Assembly (NCBI GenBank): GCA_016927755.1
Contig: JAFGLZ010000111.1
Location: 62,001-126,000, forward strand
DNA length: 64,000 bases
Reading direction: 5' to 3'
Source: Phycisphaerae bacterium
GTDB lineage: Bacteria > Planctomycetota > Phycisphaerae > UBA1845 > JAFGLZ01
The notes under the pieces: generated by a model
Database searches by the model: none
What the model was told of the DNA's origin: nothing
The model's input: the letters and a program-made list of their open reading frames with translations, nothing else
In this document: piece after piece, positions 43,096-51,864 of the stretch
How the letters are laid out: each line of letters begins with the position of its first letter
Numbering within the stretch: position 1 is the stretch's first letter
Program-made: the position numbers and the translations under genes

Positions 43096-44600
43096 CCCCC
43101 ACGCTTCTCGAACACGTAGCAGAACACCCCCGGCGACGGATAGCTCTTCGTCAGCAGCCGATAGTTGGGATCATCGAGATATTCCTCCAGCGGCATCTCC
43201 TGCGGAAAGGCCGGGCTGTAGCGCCGGTCCCAGATCAGGACCGTGCCCGGCGGCGCCTTGTCCAGCGCCTGCCGGGTGTGCCAGTCGCCCGGGTCCAGCT
43301 CGATCGGCCAGAGATAGTGCACCCACACGTTCGAGGCGTACACCGTCCGGTCGCCGTAGCCGTGCTGCTTGAGCCACGTGACGACCTCGGCGACGGACCG
43401 CTGCTCGGCCGTCCTCGGCCACGGACGGCTGAGATACGCCGTCTGGACGATCGTCATACTCACCAGCGCCGTCGGGATCAGCCAACGCACCCACTTCAGA
43501 CGTGGCCGCGTCAGACGCACCCAGATCGTCGCGGCGCTGACGACGACCACCCCCGCCGTCACCAGACGAAATGCCAGCAGGAACGGCGGGTAAATCCACC
43601 ACGGCTTCTCCCACTCGCCCGCGAACCAGAACAGGACGAACGCCGCCGCGACGCTCGCGGCGCGAAGCCACCAGCGATCCGCCGTCCACTCGATCAGCCC
43701 GCAAATCGCCGCCACCACGGCAATCGCCACCATCGGGCTGATCGGGATGAGGAACCGTGGATAGCCTCCGGTCGCGTACACACCAAGGTACCGGCAGACC
43801 ATGTGAAAGCCGAAGTAGACGACGATCACGCCCGCGACGATCCACCCCCGACGACGGCGGCAGACCATCGGCACGCCCAGGCACGCCAGCGCCGAAAGCC
43901 CCGGGCCGTACGCCAGCAGCGCGCGACCCAGCATCGCCACGAGCGACCCGCGCCCGTACTGAACGTCCGCCGTCGGCTCGAGGAACATCAGGATCGGGAT
44001 CTTGCCCAGGATGCCCGGCGCGAGCAGGTTGTGCGCGACCGGCGCCCAGATCAACCACGGATAGCACCACCATCGCGCCCGTCCGTGCCACATCGCCAGC
44101 AGCCAGATCGGCAGCCAGACGACCGACTCGTGCCGCGTGACCAGGGCCGCGCTGAAGACCAGCGCCGACCAGCCGAACCGCCGCGTCACGAGCAGCCATA
44201 CGCCCAGCGTCACATAGAACGCCAGCGGCGTCTCGGTCAGCGTCGTGTAGCTGAGCTGGAAGAACATCGGCTGGATCAGTGCCATCGGCGCGACCAGCCA
44301 CGCGTGCGGCAGGTGGATCTCCTCGGCGATGCGATAGGCCAGCCAGGCCGCCAGGATCGTGAGCAGTCCGCTGAACCATCGGGCCGCTACCCACCCGAGC
44401 TGCGCGGGTAGGAAGTACGGCACGGTGAACCCCGGCCTGCCCCACTCGTGCAGCAGGTAGGCCGGTCGATTCGCCGCCCACTTGGCGTAGAGATAGTGCG
44501 TCAGATCGTCGTCGTGATGCGTGCCCTTGCTCAGCGCGGCGAGCAGACCCGATGCACCCAGTCCGATCAGACAGCAGGCGATGGCGAGTCGTCGACTCAT
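43092..44600 (-). CDS. ArnT/PMT-like membrane glycosyltransferase
   Basis: 502 residues with about 11 TM helices. After TM1 (LAIACCLIGLGASGLLAALS) comes KGTHHDDDLTHYLYAKWAAN, where the Asp pair matches the catalytic DE/DD of GT39/GT83 lipid-linked sugar transferases. Further helices include VAPMALIQPMFFQLSYTTLT, WLIWAPVAHNLLAPGILGK and VAIAVVAAICGLIEWTADRW; the last 90 residues form a soluble domain. Probably transfers sugar from a polyprenyl-phosphate donor on the periplasmic face. Start overlaps the stop of the Gfo/Idh gene (ATGA), so it is the last gene of a minus-strand unit. Confidence 0.78.
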   Translation of the reverse strand: MSRRLAIACCLIGLGASGLLAALSKGTHHDDDLTHYLYAKWAANRPAYLLHEWGRPGFTVPYFLPAQLGWVAARWFSGLLTILAAWLAYRIAEEIHLPHAWLVAPMALIQPMFFQLSYTTLTETPLAFYVTLGVWLLVTRRFGWSALVFSAALVTRHESVVWLPIWLLAMWHGRARWWCYPWLIWAPVAHNLLAPGILGKIPILMFLEPTADVQYGRGSLVAMLGRALLAYGPGLSALACLGVPMVCRRRRGWIVAGVIVVYFGFHMVCRYLGVYATGGYPRFLIPISPMVAIAVVAAICGLIEWTADRWWLRAASVAAAFVLFWFAGEWEKPWWIYPPFLLAFRLVTAGVVVVSAATIWVRLTRPRLKWVRWLIPTALVSMTIVQTAYLSRPWPRTAEQRSVAEVVTWLKQHGYGDRTVYASNVWVHYLWPIELDPGDWHTRQALDKAPPGTVLIWDRRYSPAFPQEMPLEEYLDDPNYRLLTKSYPSPGVFCYVFEKRGG

Positions 44601-45925
44601 GCGGTGCTGACCTTGTGGGTCTTCGGATCGAACAACACCGCCCGCCCCTGGCGATAGGCCATCACGGCCGAGGTGATGGCGACCTGGACGCGGTAGCCCA
44701 GCTCCACGTCGCAGTTCGGCTTCTCGCGCGTCCGCAGACACTCGAGCCAGTTGTCTATGTGGTCGCCCACGTTCGGACGCGGCACGTCCAACGCGCCGCG
44801 CTTCTTGGCCTCCTCGAACTCCTTGACGAACTCCTGCTGCGGCTCCACCTTCGGCCCGCCGAACGTCATGCTGGCGTGCTGGCCCTGGATCACCTCCGGG
44901 ACGCCCGTGTCGTTCGCGTCCGTGCCCATCAGGAAGACCGAGTGCTCGCTCGGATAGTCGATGTTCATCAGGAACGTGTCCGGCACGTCGCGGTCCTTGT
45001 GCACCCAGTTGCCTCCCGAGGCCACCACTCGAGACGGGAACTCCGGACCCAGCGCCACCGCCAGGTGCGCCAGCGCGTGATACAGCAGGTCCGTGGCGAT
45101 GCCGCCCGAGTAATCCCAGTACTTGCGAAAGCGGAAGTAGTGCTCGGCGTTGAACGGCTTCTTGGCCGCCAGGCCCCATTCCCATCCGACCCACCGCTTC
45201 CAGTCGAGGTTCTTGGGGCTGGCCTGCGGCTCGATGTAGTAGTTCCAGTCGCCGGCCGGCACGTTTCGGCTGTAGCCCGAGCGCGTCCAGATCACCTTGC
45301 CGATCGCGCCGCGTCGAATCATCTCGCGCGCCTGGTGATAGGTCGGGTCGCTGGCGGATCCCGCTCCCACTTGCACGACCGCCCCCGCCCAGGCGGCGAC
45401 GTCCCGCAGCGCCTTGGCCTCGGGGATCGTGTGCGTCATGGGCTTCTCGACGTATACGTCCTTGCCGGCCTTGATCGCCTCGATGGCGATCTTCGCGTGC
45501 CAGTGGTCGGGCGTGCCGATGACGACCGCGTCGACGTCGGGGTTCTCCAGCATCCGCTCGTACTCGTGGTAGAGCAGCCCGTCCGACTCCTTCCCCGTGT
45601 TGCCCTTCTTGATGACGTTCAGGGCCTGCTGCTTGCGCGGCTCGTAGACGTCGCAGACCGCCAGGACGCGGAGCTTCGCGTTGCCGCGGGCGCGTCGCAC
45701 GACCTCGTTGAGCAGCCACGTGCCCCGGCCGCCGCAGCCGATCACGCCGACGTTGACGCACCCGTTGACCCCGTGCGATCGCATGGCCGGCGCCGGACCA
45801 AGCTCGTCCGCCGCGCCTTCCGAGACGCTCGTGCCCAGGCCCAACGCCGCAGCGCCCACGGCCGATCGCCGCAGCATGTCGCGCCGAGTCAGTCGCTCCT
45901 GTTCCCGATCAGCCTTCTCGCTCAC
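44597..45925 (-). CDS. Tat-exported Gfo/Idh/MocA family oxidoreductase
   Basis: 442 residues. GTG start preceded by GGAGGTGAG. Tat signal LTRRDMLRRSAVGAAALGLG. NAD-binding domain: VNVGVIGCGGRGTWLLNEVV, VLAVCDVYEPRK, VDAVVIGTPDHWHAKIAIEA and the signature KDVYVEKPMTHTIPEAKAL. The C-terminal domain includes WNYYIEPQASPKNLDWKRWV and GGIATDLLYHALAHLAVALG. The GxxH..A and EKP motifs are intact. In planctomycetes this exported form often sits with DUF1080 proteins, which act on 3-keto-glycosides, consistent with oxidation of sugars at C3. Located between a DUF1080 gene and a glycosyltransferase. Confidence 0.93.
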   Translation of the reverse strand: MSEKADREQERLTRRDMLRRSAVGAAALGLGTSVSEGAADELGPAPAMRSHGVNGCVNVGVIGCGGRGTWLLNEVVRRARGNAKLRVLAVCDVYEPRKQQALNVIKKGNTGKESDGLLYHEYERMLENPDVDAVVIGTPDHWHAKIAIEAIKAGKDVYVEKPMTHTIPEAKALRDVAAWAGAVVQVGAGSASDPTYHQAREMIRRGAIGKVIWTRSGYSRNVPAGDWNYYIEPQASPKNLDWKRWVGWEWGLAAKKPFNAEHYFRFRKYWDYSGGIATDLLYHALAHLAVALGPEFPSRVVASGGNWVHKDRDVPDTFLMNIDYPSEHSVFLMGTDANDTGVPEVIQGQHASMTFGGPKVEPQQEFVKEFEEAKKRGALDVPRPNVGDHIDNWLECLRTREKPNCDVELGYRVQVAITSAVMAYRQGRAVLFDPKTHKVSTA

Positions 45926-45994
45926 GTTCTCACCTCCGCCGTGCCTCTGTTTGGCCCTGTCAGCCGGTCAAGCGGCCGCCGTCGATTCGGCACG

Positions 45995-46657
45995 CTATTG
46001 CTTCGGCGGCTCCGAACCGCCTTCACCGCCGAGGTCCTGGACCTCGATGTTGCGGAACCACACGTAGTGCCCGTGGTCTTGCACGCCGATGTGGCCGCGC
46101 CGTAGCCGCTTGGCCAACTCCCGATGCGCGTCGAGGTCGACGTCCTGCACCAGCTCGCCGTTCCAGATGACCTTCAGCTTGGGTCCGCGACAAGTGACCT
46201 GGACGTCGTTCCACTGTCCCGCGGGTCGAGACATGTGCTTCTTGACCGTGATCGACGAGTAGACGGACATCGACGAGTGCTTGTTCGCCCGCCCGCCGAA
46301 GTCGTCGAGGATCTGAAGCTCCATGCCGGTGAAGCCCGGCTTCTTCGGCGCGCAGCGAATGGCAACGCCGCTGTTGCATCCCGGCGAGACCTTGTACTGC
46401 AGCTTGAGGATGAAGTCGCCGTAGGTCTTCTCGGTCAACAGCCACCCGCCACCCCGGCCATCGCACTCGATCATGCCGTTGCGGACGGACCACGCCTCCG
46501 GCTTGCCCGTCGGCTTCCAGCCCGTGAGGTCCTTTCCGTTGAAGAGGGGCACGAACCCCTGCCCCGCGAGCAGCACCGACGCGGTCGCCGCCAAGAGAGC
46601 CGCGGCGACGCCGGCCCCTCGTCCGACAAATCGACAGCCGTTCTGCTTATCGTTCAT
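45995..46657 (-). CDS. Secreted DUF1080 (3-keto-disaccharide hydrolase-like) protein
   Basis: 220 residues from the ATG at 46657 (AGGAGAC upstream). Signal peptide GAGVAAALLAATASVLLAGQ. The jelly-roll DUF1080 domain begins FVPLFNGKDLTGWKPTG and shows GMIECDGRGGGWLLTEKTYG, NSGVAIRCAPKKPGFTGMEL, LQILDDFGG and GHIGVQDHGHYVWFRNIEVQ. Related proteins bind or cleave 3-ketoglycosides and occur beside Gfo/Idh/MocA oxidoreductases, as here (69-base gap). The two probably act as an extracytoplasmic oxidise-then-cleave pair; the substrate is unknown. Confidence 0.92.
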   Translation of the reverse strand: MNDKQNGCRFVGRGAGVAAALLAATASVLLAGQGFVPLFNGKDLTGWKPTGKPEAWSVRNGMIECDGRGGGWLLTEKTYGDFILKLQYKVSPGCNSGVAIRCAPKKPGFTGMELQILDDFGGRANKHSSMSVYSSITVKKHMSRPAGQWNDVQVTCRGPKLKVIWNGELVQDVDLDAHRELAKRLRRGHIGVQDHGHYVWFRNIEVQDLGGEGGSEPPKQ

Positions 46658-46807
46658 GGCGAGTCTCCTGTGGGGTAAGACCTGCAATCATACCGGGGGC
46701 CCGGGAACGGTCAACTGCGGCACGCCGCCTAGCGGCCCCGCGTGGATTGTCACGAGGCCGGACATGCCGGTATACTCCGAGCACGCCTCACCGAGAGGAC
46801 GGGATTC

Positions 46808-47875
46808 ATGGACTTGAAGGAAGTACTACGCTTCGCCGTCGAGCACGAGGCGTCGGACGTCCACATTCAGGCGTCCGCGCCGCCGATGATGCGCATCGCC
46901 GGCCAGGTACGGTCCGTCGAGGGCCGCCCGCTGACCAACGACGAGGCGCTGGCCTTCGTCGCGTCCATCGCACCGACGACGGATGGCGGCGAGCTCGACA
47001 CCCGCGCCTTGAGGCGGCTGGACTTCTCTTACGAAATCCAGGATCTCTCGCGGTTCCGCTGCAGCGTCTACAGCCACCTCGGCCAGGTGGGCGTCGTCAT
47101 GCGGGTCATCCCCCGAGAGGTCCCGTCGCTGGAATCGCTGAATCTGCCGCAGGTCCTGCATGACGTCGCGCTGGTCCAGCGCGGGCTGACCTTGCTGACC
47201 GGCCCCAGCGGTAGCGGCAAGAGCACGACGCTCGCGGCGATGGTCGACCTGATCAACACCCGGCGCTCGTGCAAGATCCTCGTCGTCGAGGACCCCGTCG
47301 AATACGTCCATGCGAGCAAGAAATCGCTCATCTCGCAGCTCGAGGTCGGCGCCGATACGCCGTCGTTCGCCGAGGCCATGAAGAGGGGGCTGCGTCAGGA
47401 CCCAGATGTGATCGTGATCGGCGAGCTCCGCGACCTCGAGACCGTGCGCCTGGTCCTGCACGCGGCAGCCACGGGTCGGCAGGTGCTGGCGTGCATGCCC
47501 AGCGGCAATGCGGTGGAAACGATCGAGCTCCTGATCGGGATGTTCCCCGCCGGCGAGAACAGACTGCTGGCGGGACAACTGGCCGGCGCGCTCGAGGCCG
47601 TCGTGTCGCAGCGGCTCGTGACCACGGGCCAGGCCACCCGAAGCCCTGCCGTCGAGATCCTTCGGGGTAACGTCACGACGATGCGCCTAATCCTGGAGAA
47701 TCGGCTCGACGAGTTAAAGGAGTGCATCCAGACCGGCCAGGCCAAGATGCAGAGCTTCGACCAGAGCTTGCTGAGGATGTACGAACGGGGCGTGATTTCG
47801 GGTACCGAGGCGCTGCGGTGCGCATCGAACCCCGAGGCCCTCTCCGTCGCGCTCCGCGAGGTGAAGCGAGCATGA
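46808..47875 (+). CDS. PilT-like type IV pilus retraction ATPase
   Basis: 355 residues from the ATG at 46808 (GAGAGGACGGG upstream). N-terminal PAS-like domain: VEHEASDVHIQASAPPMMRI. Walker A GPSGSGKST is residues 132-140; the Asp box is LVVEDPVEYVHASKK; Walker B is DPDVIVIGELRDLETVRLVL; the His box appears as RQVLACMPSGNAVETI with weaker histidines (TGHLVxSTLHTN is lost), so hydrolysis may be altered. The Gln/Arg end VVSQRLVTTGQATRSPAVEI fits. No other pilus gene is nearby apart from a pseudopilin 4 kb away. It could power retraction of type IV pili or act as an accessory PilU-like ATPase. Confidence 0.87.
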   Translation: MDLKEVLRFAVEHEASDVHIQASAPPMMRIAGQVRSVEGRPLTNDEALAFVASIAPTTDGGELDTRALRRLDFSYEIQDLSRFRCSVYSHLGQVGVVMRVIPREVPSLESLNLPQVLHDVALVQRGLTLLTGPSGSGKSTTLAAMVDLINTRRSCKILVVEDPVEYVHASKKSLISQLEVGADTPSFAEAMKRGLRQDPDVIVIGELRDLETVRLVLHAAATGRQVLACMPSGNAVETIELLIGMFPAGENRLLAGQLAGALEAVVSQRLVTTGQATRSPAVEILRGNVTTMRLILENRLDELKECIQTGQAKMQSFDQSLLRMYERGVISGTEALRCASNPEALSVALREVKRA

Positions 47876-47948
47876 CCGAGGCCCCGCCCATGGGGTAGAC
47901 GCCACGCACCGACGCGCTTGCTGGCGCCGCGGTACGAAAGAGACTCGG

Positions 47949-48311
47949 ATGTCAGAGCAAACCATCGTCACCGTCGACACGCATGACGAGTTCCTCGTCA
48001 TGGTGGTCCATTGCACCGCGATGGATGAGGACAGCACGGGAAAGGTCCAGAAGCACGTATCGGCCGCGGCAGGGCAGTCGAGGCACCTGCCCGTCGTTCT
48101 GGACTTGTCGAAGGTCGAGCTCCTGCCCAGCCTGTCCCTCGGCGCGCTGGTCAACCTCATGCGCGAGTGCAAGGAGAACGGCCAGCGATTCGTGCTGGCT
48201 GGCGTCCGGCCGCTGATCCGAGAGTGCCTCGCCGTCACCCGCCTCGACAAGCTCCTCGAGATCTGCGACGACGTCGAGGATGCGCGGAATCGACTGCGGA
48301 TCTCAGGCTGA
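47949..48311 (+). CDS. STAS-domain protein (anti-sigma factor antagonist-like)
   Basis: 120 residues, a single STAS domain. HLPVVLDLSKVELLPSLSLG is the switch region, where SpoIIAA-type antagonists have DSSGLG; here the candidate phosphorylated serines are in LPSLSLGAL. NGQRFVLAGVRPLIRECLAV and TRLDKLLEICDD complete the fold. No anti-sigma kinase gene is adjacent. It follows the PilT-like gene by 73 bases in the same direction, so a role in switching motility or another partner process is possible but unproven. Confidence 0.8.
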   Translation: MSEQTIVTVDTHDEFLVMVVHCTAMDEDSTGKVQKHVSAAAGQSRHLPVVLDLSKVELLPSLSLGALVNLMRECKENGQRFVLAGVRPLIRECLAVTRLDKLLEICDDVEDARNRLRISG

Positions 48312-48409
48312 CCCGCCGAATGCTCGAATAGGCGCGTGTCGCCGACTCGGTGCGTCGAAGGGTGCGGCGCATCACGCGTGCTCAATCCTGGCTGGAGGCA
48401 CGACGATCC

Positions 48410-49903
48410 GTGAACCGAACACGGCCCCTATGCACGTTCCTGGCAGCCGCCTTAGGCCTACTGATGCCCGCCTCCATGATCGCGGCACCCAGCACACAAG
48501 GCTCAGCGGCCAGACCTAACCTCGTCCTGATCATGACCGACAACCAGGGCCCTTGGACCCTCGGCTGCTACGGCAATCGCGAGATCAGAACGCCCCACAT
48601 CGACCGGCTGGCCCGAGAAGGCATGCGCTTCACCCAGGCCTTCGCCAACAATGCCGTCTGCTCCCCGACGCGGGCCACGTGCCTGACCGGGCTGATGCCG
48701 TGCCAGCACGGCGTGCACAAGTACATCAGCCAGGACGTCATGCTCGGGCCCAACGCCTACAACACCCTTGCCGAGTTCGACAGTCTGCCCCGGATCCTCA
48801 GCAAGTCCGGCTACGTCTGCGGGCTCAGCGGCAAGTGGCATCTCGGAGACAACCTCCGCCCGCAGGAGGGCTTCACCTTCTGGGTCACCAAACCGGGCGG
48901 ACACACCACCGGCTTCACCGATCAGCAAATCATCGAGCACGGCAAGATCCGCGCCGAGCCGATGCACCAGACCGAGTATTGGACCCGCCGTGGCGTCGAG
49001 TTCATTGAGCGGAACAAGGATCGGCCGTTCTTCCTCTTCCTCGCCTACAACGGCCCGTACGGATTAGGCCAAAGCATGTTCTCCGAGTCGCGCAACCGCC
49101 ACGCCGCCTTCTACGCCGACAAGGAGCTGACGTGCTTCCCGCAAGCCAAGCCGCACCCCTGGCTCCGCAACAACCGCGAGATGATCAACAACCCCGTCTC
49201 CATGCGCAAGTACGCCGCCGAGGTCAGCGGCATCGACGACGGCGTCGGCGAGGTGATGGCAACGCTCGCCAAGCTGGGCCTCGACGACAGGACGCTCGTG
49301 GTCTTCATGGCCGACCAGGGCTTGGCAGGGGGCCACAGCGGCTTCTGGGGCATGGGCGATCACACCCGCCCGCTGACGGCCTACGACGGGACGATGCGAA
49401 TCCCGCTGATCTTCCGCCAGCCGGGCCGGATCTCGCCGGGGCACAAATGCGACCTCATGGTCGCCAACTACGACCTCATGCCGACGATCCTGAGCCATCT
49501 CGGACTGGCGGACAAGATGCCCGCGCGCCCCAAGAGTCCCGGGCGAGACTTTGACGCCGTCCTCAAAGGCAAACCCATCACCTGGGACAACGTCGTCTAC
49601 TACGAGTTCGAGAACGTCCGCGCGGTTCGTACCGAGATGTGGAAGTACATCGAGCGCATCGGCGGCGGACCAAACGAGCTCTACGGCCTCCGCGCCGACC
49701 CCGGCGAACGGTACAACCTCTACGACGCGCCGGCAAGCCTCGAGACCCAGAAACGGCTCCAGGAGCGGCTCCACGCCTTCTTCGACCGATACGCCGAGCC
49801 CAAGTGGGACCTCTGGCACGGCGGCGACGCCAAGGGCGGCCTGCTCATGGGTAAGCGCCCTTACGGGCCCAGGGCGAAGGACGGAAAGCCAAGGTTGAAA
49901 TGA
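48410..49903 (+). CDS. Secreted sulfatase (formylglycine-dependent, family S1)
   Basis: 497 residues from the GTG at 48410 (GGAGG at 48394; frame open from 48350). Signal peptide: LCTFLAAALGLLMPASMIAA. The metal site opens RPNLVLIMTDNQGPWTLGCY; the catalytic motif is FANNAVCSPTRATCLTGLMP with Cys84 to be converted to formylglycine. KWHLGDN, DDGVGEVMATLAKLGLDDRT and VVFMADQGLAGGHSGFWGMG provide further conserved residues. The Asp-Asn pair differs slightly from the usual DDQG (TDNQG). It would remove sulfate from a carbohydrate outside the cytoplasm. No sulfatase-maturing enzyme gene lies in the window. Confidence 0.93.
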   Translation: MNRTRPLCTFLAAALGLLMPASMIAAPSTQGSAARPNLVLIMTDNQGPWTLGCYGNREIRTPHIDRLAREGMRFTQAFANNAVCSPTRATCLTGLMPCQHGVHKYISQDVMLGPNAYNTLAEFDSLPRILSKSGYVCGLSGKWHLGDNLRPQEGFTFWVTKPGGHTTGFTDQQIIEHGKIRAEPMHQTEYWTRRGVEFIERNKDRPFFLFLAYNGPYGLGQSMFSESRNRHAAFYADKELTCFPQAKPHPWLRNNREMINNPVSMRKYAAEVSGIDDGVGEVMATLAKLGLDDRTLVVFMADQGLAGGHSGFWGMGDHTRPLTAYDGTMRIPLIFRQPGRISPGHKCDLMVANYDLMPTILSHLGLADKMPARPKSPGRDFDAVLKGKPITWDNVVYYEFENVRAVRTEMWKYIERIGGGPNELYGLRADPGERYNLYDAPASLETQKRLQERLHAFFDRYAEPKWDLWHGGDAKGGLLMGKRPYGPRAKDGKPRLK

Positions 49904-50035
49904 CACGTGCGTGCGCACGCCACTGTCCCGCGCTACCTGGGCGGGGATCCTTCACCCGTCGCCGAAACCGGCCTCGCATCGCAAACGACCCGCCCAGATG
50001 CTATGCTGTCACTGGGCTCTAAGGGGTCGACGAGT

Positions 50036-51247
50036 ATGCCAAAACCGCGGATCGCGCGCAATCACCTGGCGCTATGGCTTCTGATCGCCGCGACGTGTCT
50101 CTCGGGCTGTGGACTGGGCTTGGTCTTCCAGGACCTCGTGGACCCGGCCTGCCTCGAGCCGAATTGGATCGCGGAAGCGACCAAGGGCGTCACGGTCCAG
50201 CCGGAGGTCTTCAGAGCGGTGCTCGCCGAACTGCTCGCCGATGTTCAGCTCGTCGACGGCAATTGGCAGGGCGACCAGGGCGACGCCCGCTTCTATGCCC
50301 CGGCCGTCCTCCTAGGCCTCGCGCACGAGAGCCGCAACCCATGCCTCAATGCGTTTGCGCAGGCCAGCCTCGAGGGCAACCGCGCCCTGATTCGCGGCAA
50401 CAGTTGGCGGCTCGTGCCCTTCTGGACCGACGTGCCCGACGAGGTCATGGCCACCTACGGCCTGGTTGAAGCGTACCGATACGACCCTCGAAGAGATGAT
50501 GTCGCCCTGATCAACTCCGTCCTGGATCGGCTTGACGCGGCCCTGCGGTTCTTTGACAACTATCCGGACGCGCTGGGTGAGTCGCTCCTGTCCTACTACG
50601 GCACGACCGTCCAGACCGCCGCCATCGCCACGCTCAACCTCCGCTACGGGCTCATCGTCGGCAAGCCCCGCGGGCCCGAGCGCATTGCCACCGGCCTGGA
50701 CATCATCGAGGCCGTCGACCGCTATGCCTATGACGCGGACACCGGCACCTACCGCTTCTCCGGCGCCACCGACGGCCTGTACCTCTACCCCAACGTGATG
50801 ATGATCGTGGCCAATTGCATGGCCTACCGCGCCACGGAAGAGATCAGGTACCTCGATCGCGCCGTCGCGACCTTCGAACGCCTCGCCCCGCTCAAGGATC
50901 AGGAGAAGGGCAACTATCGCAGCCCCTACAGCGCCCAGCAGATGGGCGCCCAGACGGAGGACTACTCGACGCTCTCGTCACAGCTATACCTGGTGCAGGC
51001 CCTCAGCCTGCTCCACGAAAGCACGGCCGACGAAGACTACCTGAGTGAAGCCCGCGGCGTCATCGATTTCATCTGCAATTACCTCCGCGACGGAGGACGC
51101 CTGCTCCACCACTGGATCGACGGCCGGCCCGCCGGACCCCAAGACGCCACCGAGTACTGCACCGGCTGCAACTTCCAAGCCCTCTATCAGATGTGGTATC
51201 TCAGCAACCCCCACCGCTCGGACCACCCCCCCACCGAGCCCAAATAG
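50036..51247 (+). CDS. Lipoprotein with alpha/alpha-toroid (glycosidase-like) fold
   Basis: 403 residues from the ATG at 50036 (AAGGGG upstream). Clear lipoprotein signal LALWLLIAATCLSGC with lipobox LSGC. The mature part is a series of helical hairpins typical of six-hairpin toroids: RFYAPAVLLGLAHESRNPCL, DEVMATYGLVEAYRYDP, TAAIATLNLRYGLIVGK, LYPNVMMIVANCMAYRATEE and STLSSQLYLVQALSLLHEST. Aromatic and acidic residues line these hairpins, as in GH76/GH88-like enzymes, but I cannot assign a family. It follows the sulfatase by 132 bases and ends in an intrinsic terminator. Confidence 0.7.
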   Translation: MPKPRIARNHLALWLLIAATCLSGCGLGLVFQDLVDPACLEPNWIAEATKGVTVQPEVFRAVLAELLADVQLVDGNWQGDQGDARFYAPAVLLGLAHESRNPCLNAFAQASLEGNRALIRGNSWRLVPFWTDVPDEVMATYGLVEAYRYDPRRDDVALINSVLDRLDAALRFFDNYPDALGESLLSYYGTTVQTAAIATLNLRYGLIVGKPRGPERIATGLDIIEAVDRYAYDADTGTYRFSGATDGLYLYPNVMMIVANCMAYRATEEIRYLDRAVATFERLAPLKDQEKGNYRSPYSAQQMGAQTEDYSTLSSQLYLVQALSLLHESTADEDYLSEARGVIDFICNYLRDGGRLLHHWIDGRPAGPQDATEYCTGCNFQALYQMWYLSNPHRSDHPPTEPK

Positions 51248-51264
51248 GGAGAGGCGGGGGTTTT
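51228..51264 (+). terminator. Rho-independent terminator overlapping the toroid lipoprotein stop
   Basis: CCCCCACC (51228-51235) pairs with GGCGGGGG (51253-51260) with one mismatch, followed by TTTT (51261-51264). The 17-base loop holds a further CCC/GGG pairing and the gene's TAG stop. Confidence 0.65.
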
Positions 51265-51864
51265 GCTTCATCGAATTCTCTCCGGCGGAGCCCCCCGCGG
51301 TTGGCTAGCGGGGGCCAACGTGCACCGTGTACCCATGGCTCAGCCCTACTGCGTCCGAGTGGTGGCGAGGAGCCGCGTTGCACGCGGTCGGCTTCGCCCA
51401 CACAGTCCACTGGATTGCCCACTCCAATGAGGATGTGTCGACGGTGCAGACAATGGCTTCAACCCAAGCGAAATCGCATTGTCGTAACCAACAGTATGAT
51501 CGGCAGGCGTGAATCGGCATTCTCCGTATGGAGTATTGCCGTCAAGTTCGGTCGCCGGCACCCTAGTATCTCGCAGACGACTCTGTGCCGTACTGAAAAA
51601 AGGTGACATGTTGGATTGCATTGGCTGATATCCGTTGTATACTGCCTACATAGCGACAGGATGTGCTAATCGAGACCATGGGATCGCGAATCCCGGACCG
51701 TCAGTCCTAGACGTGTGGTCTTCCTCCGATCAGCAGCTTGGCAGGGATGCTGGCGGCTCGACCCAACTCCAACGATTTACTTCCCGGACGATCTTCTGGT
51801 AGCGGCATCTTCTGCCGAAATGGACTGTCGTGGTGACAGGGCTCCTGGACAGGGAGGGTGTGAC
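51248..51864. other. Intergenic region with hairpin repeat and candidate promoter
   Basis: 617 bases without a convincing gene. Content: the terminator tail; a hairpin CCCCCGC/GCGGGGG (51292-51298 and 51308-51314) with an alternative GTTGG/CCAAC pairing, resembling the other repeats; an AT-rich stretch near 51600-51660 with TATACT (51638-51643) and a weak TTGCAT (51616-51621) 16 bases upstream, a possible promoter for the following cassette. Confidence 0.5.
51292..51319. repeat. GC-rich hairpin, possible interspersed repeat
   Basis: Stem CCCCCGC/GCGGGGG with a 9-base loop; GTTGG (51300-51304) and CCAAC (51315-51319) allow a second, mutually exclusive stem. Similar GC-rich hairpins occur in other gaps of this window. 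Confidence 0.45.

Noticed and set aside
44600-45761. Upstream extension of the glycosyltransferase frame
   Set aside because: The frame is open to 45761 but runs out of phase through the Gfo/Idh/MocA gene; the ATGA overlap start at 44600 is followed at once by TM1.
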